Assembly (NCBI RefSeq): GCF_964275005.1
Contig: NC_092700.1
Location: 23,669,674-23,733,673 of the forward strand
DNA length: 64,000 bases
Direction: 5' to 3'
Source of the DNA: Diadema setosum
Lineage: Eukaryota > Echinodermata > Echinoidea > Diadematoida > Diadematidae
The translations under genes and the position numbers were made by a program. The notes under the pieces were generated by a model. It made no database searches and was not told the origin of the DNA. It saw only the letters and a list, made by a program, of their open reading frames with translations. Every line of letters begins with the position of its first letter. The first letter of the stretch is position 1. This document shows positions 55,250 through 64,000 of the stretch, piece after piece.

Positions 55250-57907
55250 CATTGTATATATCATTATATAGATGTATGTGTGTGTGTGCGTGTGTGTCTG
55301 TGTGTAAATATAAATATAGATTATGTATCATGTGTATTATTAAGTATAAAGACAGATAAACTGTCTCATGATGCACTTTCACTTAAAGAATTTTTAACTC
55401 GACTTCATTTTCACTGTAACTAAACACTGAGTCTGAATTTGCATTCTTTTTAACGAAGAATTTCTGGGTTATAGCGTAAGACATGCAAAACGTATAGAAA
55501 CAATTGCTGCTTGAAACTAGATTCAAGATTATAAAATGTATTGCATCTGTACACTCCAGGTAAAATAATTGCTTTCCATGTCGAGGGGAAAAATCAGATT
55601 CCGTCATCGTCTTTACTTGTCAGTAATGCATTACTGATAATGTTGCACCACGTGGTTTCTTTGTGTAGCATTAATTATTAATTAGTTAATTTGTTTGTTC
55701 GTGTTTTATCATTTTCTCTTCAATTACTAGTATATGGTACAGATATCTGCGATCCAGATTTCGCTACACCTGATTATATTCTAGGACCTATACGACCGAA
55801 TAAGCTTGCTTTTTCGTGTATAGGCGCAATTACAATTCTCGTACTTAAAATAATCATACATAGTCCGATATACTACTATAAACAGACTTGCGTGTGTGTT
55901 TTTTTTTTTTTTCCATATTGAGGCAGTTGCATATTCAGGAGAAGTTTCGCCTATTTTATATTTTGTAATTTTAGTCTTGTATGATTACATTTTGTGTATG
56001 CCATTTTCTTTAGAAATATGAAAATAAACTGATATAAAAAAGCATATATCTTGACTCTTGTTTTCAATGGAAAAATGCAGAGACTAGAAAATAACAGACA
56101 ACCAAGACAATTGCTCTTTGTTTCGTCATTTTTATATAATACGCACGTACTTCATTCAATGCACATTGTATTTCAGTATACACATACAAACTATGATTAT
56201 TCATGTGAATCATCGATATATCTTTACATGTATAGTATGTGAGAGTATTCAATTACAATAATCAGCCATGTTTCATGATATACGGTTTCAAAGGCTTGAC
56301 CATTAAAAATATTCTCTTATATTAGACAACCCGGTGGTGGAAACACTGTGTTATACAGTGGTTCCTAAAACCAAGAATAACAAATAATATAATTATTCAA
56401 AAATTTCCTCATAACCGATAAAGAGTATAATCCACATTACTACAAAATGACAAAATAAAACAACAGTCAACTCTCCATCATCAAGGTAATCCAATTTAGC
56501 CTGACGCTGCTTGTCAAGAAGGGGACAGTGCACTACAATTCTCGTGGCTGCTACTACAGGTGTATACAATATATAATATCATGAATATATAATGCTGAGT
56601 ATCACAACAAATTAACCTTGGAGTATTGTAACATGTTCCTAATAAATAGTCTTCGAATACTTCATAGATATTCGCACAATCATATCTATTAAATATGCCT
56701 AAGTGTTTATCAAAGTGACACTGTTATAGTATCATCAATCACCAGTCTCCCATTTCATATAATTCCGCTTTCATTATGGAGTTCGCAACGTAATTACCAC
56801 AGCAGACATTTAATCAGATGTCAATAATAGATAACCAGCTGACAGTTAGTATGACATTTTTTTCAATGCTGGTAATTACATGATTTATACCAAGACCTTG
56901 TTACAATAGAATCTTGGTGATATTGCGACACAAGCCCACATGAATAAATTGCCCACACCTTGCTATATAACACAAATAAAACAAAACATAAGAAAACAAA
57001 TGAGTTGCATAGTAGACATTCTTTTTCAAACAAAACTTGTTATTCCCCCCAAACCTTAAAGTGTCAAAGATTACTCTGCAACAGTGACAACTCACTGAAA
57101 AACTAAAAAACAAACAAACACAGAAACAAAACAAAACAAAAATATATCTATTGCTGTAGAACAGAAGAAAACTGCGATTATTGATCACACTTTCGTGAAT
57201 GGCATCAGAATGTTGGCATGAATTTCGTTTACCAATGATGTTATACAATGTTGCCTGAAAACCCATTTAGGTTAACCGCAAGTGTAATAGATAGGGGCAA
57301 GTTTTAAAACTGATAAATGAGAACGAGAGTAATTCGTGTGAAATAAACGAAATGAATTGCGAAAACATTTTAGTAGTATTATTTTTTTTTTGTAATAAAT
57401 TTATTTATATAGGCAAATATCGCAAAAGACATGAAATGTTAAAACAAATTCTTTTGTAATCATGTGACGATATGGAATTCAAATATATGAAAATATATAA
57501 ACAGATTACAGAGAAAGGTTTGAACGTAGAACTTTAAAAAAAAATCACTGCACTATACAATTGTATGTTCACAAGCTTGAGTTGATGATATAAAACAGCA
57601 ACGACTGGCAAGTAATTTGCTGCATAATTTAGCCCTCAAGAACTTTTAACTTATACTATAGTTACTATGAATTAAGACGCACCATCCAGTTTAGCAGCGA
57701 TAAACCGTGTTTCCGGGTGTTTTGGTGATGCATGGCACATTGTCATGGCAAGCCGTTGGAAATGAAATTCAATGTACACAGGATAAGATTACAAAGTGTA
57801 ATAGTTTAAAAATCTCGTGAAAGCAACATAATCTTAATTAATAGGTACGAGATTACACAAAGTGAATCACTTTCCTGGGTAACGCTTCACAAACGAACAC
57901 TGTACTA

Positions 57908-58004
57908 GGGCTTTCTATAGCTCAGTCGGTATAGAGCTCCGGGCTGGCAATCCGGAGGTCTCAGGTTCAAATCCCAATGGAATCCCATTTCTTTGCTCAT
58001 TTTT
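57908..58004 (+). repeat. tRNA-Ala(GGC)-like SINE head
   Basis: TAGCTCAGTCGG (57918-57929) is a perfect Pol III box A and GGTTCAAATCC (57964-57974) a canonical box B at normal spacing. The anticodon arm CCGGG-CTGGCAA-TCCGG gives GGC (Ala). The acceptor stem (GGGCTTTC/GGAATCCC) and T stem have mismatches, and no CCA-ready end is seen. The following TTTCTTTGCTCA recurs near 53900. These features favour a tRNA-derived SINE over a working tRNA gene. A T5 run at 58000-58004 could terminate Pol III. Confidence 0.65.
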
Positions 58005-58231
58005 CAACTAATTAATTATTAATTAATAAAGATGTAAGTTCACAAAATATGTTTTCCCAGATTAATGATCTCTCACACTAGACTGTTTCGATGTGCACTC
58101 AGAATGGGAAAGTTTATGTATTGAAAAATTATGGCATCAGACACGACCACATAATCAACGTCAAAGAGTATTAAAGCAAGGAACAATAATACCTTAGCTG
58201 TTATGATTATACCAGATAATAATCTAATACC

Positions 58232-58237
58232 TTTATT
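58232..58237 (-). promoter_or_regulatory. Possible polyadenylation signal of second CABIT gene
   Basis: TTTATT on the plus strand is AATAAA on the minus strand, 463 bp beyond the stop. This is weak evidence on its own. Confidence 0.3.
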
Positions 58238-58699
58238 AGGCTTTTGTAGCTTAATTGATGGTGTGCACAATGCAAAAACAAAGCTGGATACAAAACAATT
58301 TTCATCAACTTAAGTAATGACTTGTTTCACATGAAGTACCGTGACAAAAGCATATTCTTTACTATGCACTTGTTCTTCTTTTACATTTTTTGATTCTATG
58401 CTTGTAGATATTTTGGACAACAAAAGAAGCTTATTTCAACCTGCGGGTCAGTTGTAGTAACTACTCTCCTGTAATTATGCTTACCCACCTTAACACACTT
58501 CTCAGGGAGTCCATTTTCTATGATAAATGCACCTTACCAAGATTCTCTCAACAAATTGACGCAATACATACGAAAACAGCCATTTTTGCTGTCACAGACT
58601 TTGTAGCATATATATCTCAGTTCGTAATTCTGATAGTGAAGGAACTTAGCACCCACTTAGTTAGTAAATTTGTATAGTATTATCATGCGTCCCTACTGT

Positions 58700-59178
58700 T
58701 CACTTCCCTCGCTTGCCGAAGCCCCATGTTTTAGGGTTATGGAAGGAGAAGGACGAGACGGTAGTGAAAAGTTCTTTCGGTGGTGGCAGGTCGTTGTCGT
58801 CATCGTCCCCATCCAGTTTGATGTTGGTCCACGTCTCCTGTTTGGGCGCGTCACTGTTGTCACTCTCGCTCTCCAGTTCGTCCGATTCGCTGAGGTCGGC
58901 CCTGTCGAAGGCGGCATTGTCGAAATGGAATTCGGCATTGCTGTTGGCATTCGGCAGCGGAAAGGGGCCGGAGTTCAGGCGTTTCTCGATGGCAGCCAGA
59001 CTGGGCCGGCTGTTCCGCTTCTGATACATGCCACCGGAAACGGCGTCACCGTTTTGGGTGGGCGAGTGGTTGTAGCCAGCGGATTGCTCGATGTAGGACG
59101 AGGCACCACCGATAGTGGACTGCAAACGGGGGCGGGCCGGGGTCGTCTGTGCGCCGATGTGTAATATTCGCTTGATTT
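58700..59178 (-). CDS. Second CABIT gene terminal exon, acidic tail and stop
   Basis: 479 bp, phase 1 in, TGA at 58702-58700. The acceptor ATACCAAG was chosen because it keeps the phase and follows a T/C-rich stretch; it is the least certain border. The tail is Ser/Asp/Glu-rich and ends FHNPKTWGFGKRGK. Confidence 0.75.
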
Positions 59179-62100
59179 CTTGGTATTATCAGAGACAGAA
59201 TAAAACGAAAATCGCTCGTTACTCTCATTAGCAGCAACTAATTTGGAAATAAAGAATGGTGTCTTTGTCATGAAAGAATGATAAGCAAATTCAATTTTGA
59301 TGAAGTGTTGTTTTTTTTTTTAAACATATGTTTAAGTTATGCTTGACGCCCTAACCCTTCGGGATGAAAGAACCACAATTCCATATTTGCAAATGCATTT
59401 ACTAGACTAGAGTTGTACAGCAACGCGGGTGAAATTATTCGACAAGCACTGAAAATTTAGTTAAAAATCTGGGCATAGCTACTTATGTCATAAGTGCTTG
59501 AGTTATGCGATATGAATTTTTCATCATTATTTCCAATCCTGCAGAACCATAGCAATTTCAAAGCTAACCCACTTATTGCTTTTGTTTTTTTTTTTGCAGT
59601 CCTCATTTGAAAATTTACTGCTGTTTAAAATTGCTACTCATTATAATAATACATCGTATGGCATAAATGGTCAAAATATGTGGAGGTTAATTTGAACACA
59701 GTAGAATAATGATTCCTTCTTTTAAAGTGTCTATATAAGGCACGAGAAACTCGCAAACACACTTCAACTAGGTAAGTAAAAGCATACCGGCGCATGGACT
59801 ACTTTATAAATAGATTCAACAAGTGCTAATCGAAAACGTGAACTGTAGCTGCACTTTGGTGAAAAGTGGGCATGCAAAATGGGCTTGTAGCCTTTCATGG
59901 GAGAGGTATTTCAAACCTGATCCATGCATAGCGCTCACTAGACAAATAACGGCATGTAAAATATTGTGACCAGTTCATCCGCCCAGTCTTTTTTTTTAAT
60001 TCAATTTCGAATTTGTTTGCAAAGACGTAAAGATTCCACACAACATCCCTCTGTTGTCTGTAATTACATCGAACACAGATTGAGTGCTTTGAGAGAAATA
60101 AATCATACCTGTCATTATAGAAAAAAAAATAGTTTATATTCAAAATAGGAAATCGTTATGACAATGATACACTCAAAAAAAAAAATATCAGTAAGCAGTT
60201 TGAGGTAAGGTCGGAACGACATTATCTTTCATCAAAAACTACAACAGTAAATAATGAAGCTTGTCATGCGATTGGTGGTTGTAACACTTTCTCGTCTTTA
60301 TCAAGAAAATGTGATGCACCCGGATGATTGACATGATTAAACAACAACGTAATTTGAAGAGTAAGCGCCTCGTCTAAATTCTAGCATTATCAGTGACGCC
60401 AGTAAACTCGTTATAAGCCCTGGTCACACTGGCAAAAGATCTAAGGGAAGTTTGGCGGGGTGGGGGAAATACATGTATTCCTAGTTTGGAAGTTTCGCGA
60501 GAAGTTTCTAAAGAAGTTCCATGGGGAGCTTGCGATCATACCGGCAAAAGATCGAGATCTTAAAGAATCGACATCTTAAAGATCGAGATCTTAAAGATCG
60601 CGATCGTAAACTTCGCGATCTATTGCTAGTGTGATCGCGGCTATAAAGTGTACCCTCCTCGGTAAAGACCAATCCGGCTTCCAAACCAGAGCGATCGCAT
60701 CGTGACTCACCCTGCGCTCCGACCACGGTCCCGAATCGCACGTCTTTGGCTACCTTGTCCGCCAGCTTGTTCTCCAGCTTCCTGAACTGCGACTCCTTGC
60801 CAGCCCTGGCCCCCACGGCTAGTGAAACCTCAAGGTCTGAGTTATCGGGAATGTTAAGAATGGTTGTATCTAGCTCACCTGTTGACAATAAAAAGAAAAG
60901 GAAAGAAAATGAGTTCATCCATGCAGAGAATTCAAAATCATTTACCAAAATCTCAGTCATGCATTTCATACCTATTGGTGTATAAAGGAAAACGCGGAAT
61001 TAATTCTTAATCATTTCTGTTTCGCAGTCGAGATACTGAATGTGATGTATTTAGAATTGAGTGGTACATGGTTGACTTGCATGGGAGTAAAGGAGCTGGG
61101 AAGAAAAGAAAACAAAGATAAAAACAAAGACAATTTATGGACATGGACGCGCTAATACCTTACACAAAAATTGGGGAGATGCTGTATTTTTCTCGTTACA
61201 TTTATGACATATGGGAATTGTGTGAACAACTTCACTACATGAAAAGACAAATTTCGATTGTAACGTAGAGTGACAAAATCATATTGGCCTAGTTCGTAAA
61301 ATATTGCGTGTAATTAACGTATTATTTGCAATGGTGACCATGATAACTCTGATGTAAAGCAGCTTATAGGATAATCATGGAAATCTTTGACAGTAACTTG
61401 TTGATAGAAGGCGACAGATCAATCAAATCGTTTGTGTAGGTTTTTCTGATTTGGATGAGAATCTTGTTAGAGAGAGAGAGAAAAAAAAGAATTACAGAAA
61501 TGATTTGTTTTCTTTTCCTAGTGTGATTTTTGATCCTCCCCATTCTGCTATATTCCAGATGACAAAAAACAAAGAAACCGCAGTCATGGCTTTGTTCAAA
61601 ACTGTTCCTTGGTACACGAACAAAGGAGATACCAGGGATATCATTAGCATACGTGGCCGATACGCTTCACTGACCAAAGTTGACTGCGTTCCCCTGCAGG
61701 TAGACTTCCTCATCCATGCGTATTAAGTCGATGGGTCCTGACACCAGATCGATGCCAATGAGATTCAGAACGATGGAATTGGTGCGGAGGCTGGAGGGAA
61801 GTCTAATTTTGTGCGGCAGCTGGTAATTGCGTACGAGATCCGTCAATCGCATTCTCTTTAATTTTCGAACTGCACACAGTGGAAAGAGTCAAAGACACAA
61901 AGAAACAAAGATGTCTTTTGATGGGTATTCAGGAAATAATCATTCCAGGAATATCGATGGTTACCCGTGTTTTTCCTTCTCCAAATAAAATTCATACTAC
62001 AGCACACACGGCCATCTTTGAATATCTTAACAATACGTCAAAAAAGGCTTTGAATGTTTAACAATTAAAGGAAAAAAGGTCCTTATTCACTATCAGGAAC

Positions 62101-63129
62101 TGCATAATACTTGTATAGGCAGTGGTTCGATTAATGCAATCAAGAGGAGACTCCATATGAATGCGCGTGTGAATACTTTCAGATTTCGGATTCAGAGCTT
62201 TCATTGTTTTTTGTTGGTGTATACTGACAAATTAACATTACTTGGAAAATTAACGTTTCATGCATTTCCGCAAAAAAGGTGCAATAGTATCAAATGCAGA
62301 TGTCAAGAACGAACTTATATAAATGCATTATAATAGACATCCGAAATGAGTTATATCTGGATGAATAGAAGCATAGCAGATTTTTTTTTTCTTCGTTAGA
62401 AAACAGACGCTGTTCAAGAACTTAGATGTAACAATTTCATACTATCGCTCTTCAAGTAGCACAATTTTACGAATTCGTGCATGTTCCGCATCTTTTTTAA
62501 AGACTAACGCCGCTCTATAGCAAACATTATGATTTTAATTTGAAAGTTGGCTAAAATCACTATGATATATACATTACATAATATAGACGATGACATTCAA
62601 TAAGTAACGCGTATCGATGAGGATAAGAATGCGTGAAACTTTGGTACAACTTGCAAACATCAGACTGAACATTTTTGATGTAATATATATACAAAATGTA
62701 TATACATACATCTTTTGGTATCAATAATTTTCATTATTTTAGCCTCAGTTTTCTGCCACAAAATGATATGTATTACGCAACCTTTAAAAATACACTGAAT
62801 GCTTGAAGCCGCAGGCAACTTGGAGACGTCTATAAAAGTACTAATAAGTACACTAACAATCTCTCCCATCACATGCATGCACACACAGAAACTTCAATGC
62901 CGCGTTTGATAAATCACTTGCATAGTTTTGGTTAGCAATAACCACCATTTGATGCTCCTTTTTTTTAAATTCACTTCACAGGCTGCTTACATGTTCCTCT
63001 GAGGGAGCCAGACTTGGCAGGTAGGATCTCGAATTGCAGCGGGAAGTCGAGCGGGATGCTGATCTCACGACCCTTGGCGTCGCGGGCGATGACGCGCTTC
63101 TGCGTGTGGAGGCGAGCAATCCTGATAAT
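58700..63129 (-). CDS. Second CABIT-domain protein, 5' partial (paralogue without SAM)
   Basis: Exons on the minus strand: 63129-62991, 61869-61675, 60878-60711 and 59178-58700; 981 bp, 326 codons plus TGA. Introns are GT-AG with phases 0 (into the first visible exon),1,1,1, as in the gene at 21.6-28.6 kb. The CABIT part reads IIRIARLHTQKRVIARDAKG, ISIPLDFPLQFEILP, VYLQGNAVNF and LDTTILNIPDNSDLEVSLAV, aligned throughout with the first gene. After the CABIT the protein is short (about 158 residues): Ser/Asn-rich, then an acidic run (LSESDELESESDNSD, DGDDDDND) and a basic end (WGFGKRGK). No SAM domain is seen. The ATG exon lies beyond 64000. Likely a signalling adaptor; its role is inferred. 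Confidence 0.85.
60411..60646. mobile_element. MITE in second CABIT gene intron
   Basis: TTATAAGCCCTGGTCACACT with GGCAAAAGATC (left) is imperfectly inverted at the right (GATCTATTGCTAGTGTGATC, GCGGCTATAA). The interior repeats AAGATCGAGATCTTAAAGAT-type palindromes. 236 bp. Confidence 0.72.
60711..60878 (-). CDS. Second CABIT gene exon
   Basis: 168 bp, phase 1/1, acceptor CAACAG, donor CAGG/GTGAGT. It encodes ELDTTILNIPDNSDLEVSLA, KLENKLADKVAKDVRFGTVV and GAQ. The same length as the matching exon of the first gene. A MITE ends 65 bp beyond its donor. Confidence 0.9.
61675..61869 (-). CDS. Second CABIT gene exon
   Basis: 195 bp, phase 1/1, acceptor GTGTGCAG, donor TTTG/GTCAGT (a less usual GTC donor). 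It encodes RKLKRMRLTDLVRNYQLPHK, RTNSIVLNLIGIDLVSG and MDEEVYLQGNAVNF, equivalent to exon 3 of the other gene. Confidence 0.87.
61870..62990. other. Intron of second CABIT gene
   Basis: AT-rich intron between the exons ending at 62991 and starting at 61869. No repeat family or hidden exon was recognised. Confidence 0.6.
62991..63129 (-). CDS. Second CABIT gene, first visible exon
   Basis: 139 bp, phase 0/1, acceptor GCCACAG, donor ACAT/GTAAGC. It is equivalent to exon 2 of the other gene but 15 bp longer at its end (AKSGSLRGT). Confidence 0.87.
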
Positions 63130-64000
63130 CTGTGGCGTGACATAAGGAGCTATGGTTATGAAATTAAATCAGACTTACCATTAACGCATAATTGTATAGT
63201 TATTGTGATCAGTATTATCATTTTTACCATTTCCATCGTTATCGTTATTATGAACTTCATCATTAAAATGATTTCTCTGCCATCTTCATTTCAAATGAAA
63301 CCCCATGACTCCACGACCAGATAAACGAAAATGGGGCACGTTAGTTAAACATGAATGATAGGAAATTTCTGATCATGTAACATTAATTTGCAGTTTGTCG
63401 TGCGACATGTTGCCTATGATCTTCTAGATTCCAATTATCCAATTTCGCAAATTTTTCATCACTATACAATGTTGTTGCATCCGTTTAATTTGAAACTTCT
63501 GCGAAGTTACGTTCAGGTCTTCTCGACCATGTCGACGAAGATGTATATCAGTATGCATATGAGCAAACATTAGCAATATGCATTTTTGTTCATATACGTG
63601 TGTAGGGCCTATACATTAAAAAAATTATGCTTATTTCCGTATTTGGTTAACTGTAAATGGCAAAGTAAGATTGTCATAATTATATTTGTGCGTCTGTGTG
63701 TCTTTGTCTTTGTCAGTGTCTGTTTCTGTGTATCTTCGTATTTGTGTGTAACAGTGCTTCGTACAACGCATAGCGAGTTGAATAGATTGGTTTTCTCCGT
63801 TTGTTCACATATTCATATTATTTCCTTTTTGTTAACTCAACCGAGTTGTGATTTTGATGTTTTCTCATGAATTTTTTTCTAAATTAAAAGTTCGAAGCAT
63901 AAGCCTCGGTACATAACAATATTTATTTACGATATTCTTTTCTGATGGAGTTATCCCTTTTTGCACTGAAACTAGAATGTAAAAAATCATAAGTTTTATT
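63130..64000. other. First visible intron of second CABIT gene
   Basis: Expected to be the intron leading to the off-window ATG exon. No exon like MSAKANVEDIQW is present here on the minus strand. Confidence 0.6.

Larger units (their letters stand above)
53483..57907. other. Intergenic, microsatellites only
   Basis: No gene is supported. A partial SINE-tail match, AATCCCATTTTCTTTGCTCA, lies near 53893 and matches the stretch after the tRNA-like head at 57908. (GA)n and (CA)n(TA)n runs are listed separately. Confidence 0.5.

Noticed and set aside
57908..57986. Functional tRNA-Ala gene
   Set aside because: Mismatches in the acceptor and T stems and a SINE-like shared tail make a working tRNA unlikely.
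58670..59164. 164-codon plus-strand frame opposite the second CABIT terminal exon
   Set aside because: Antisense shadow; the minus frame joins in phase with three CABIT exons.

Overview
This is a eukaryotic, intron-rich window (AT-rich, dinucleotide microsatellites, many miniature inverted-repeat transposons, GT-AG introns). Protein similarity and repeat style (Helitron-like elements with GGTCA arrays, TTAA- and TA-flanked MITEs, frequent TAGGCCTA and ACATGTACA words) suggest a marine invertebrate deuterostome, most likely an echinoderm. The species is inferred, not proven.

Three protein-coding loci can be supported. (1) Positions 655-9493, plus strand: the last nine coding exons of RFC1, the large subunit of the clamp loader replication factor C. 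They join in frame into 439 codons plus stop, running from just after Walker B to the C terminus; upstream exons lie left of the window. (2) Positions 28614-21596, minus strand: a complete five-exon gene for a 759-residue CABIT + proline-rich + SAM protein of the GAREM type (an adaptor in receptor tyrosine kinase/GRB2/MAPK signalling). (3) Positions 63129-58700, minus strand: the last four exons of a second CABIT gene. It has the same intron phases and an equally long 168-bp exon, but a short acidic C terminus instead of the proline-rich/SAM region. Its first exon is off the right edge. Loci 2 and 3 look like an old tandem duplication.

The rest is accessory DNA. 1-655 and 10349-11690 carry a Helitron-like element full of AGGTCA half sites. 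RFC1 introns hold a Tc1/mariner-like MITE (1354-1564), a piggyBac-like MITE (3538-4331), a 480-bp ATC/ACC microsatellite abutting an exon (6658-7137) and a MITE at 7397-7782. 12-20 kb is a field of fold-back and TTAA-flanked MITEs. 28.6-58.7 kb, between the CABIT genes, holds YY1-motif tandem repeats (31 kb), a ~160-bp satellite array (33.6-35.3 kb), several MITEs, a transposon nested in another (47.2-48.5 kb), a weak GC-rich island with a death-domain-like reading frame (52.7-53.5 kb) and a tRNA-derived SINE head (57.9 kb). No bacterial operon, CRISPR, phage or rRNA feature was seen.
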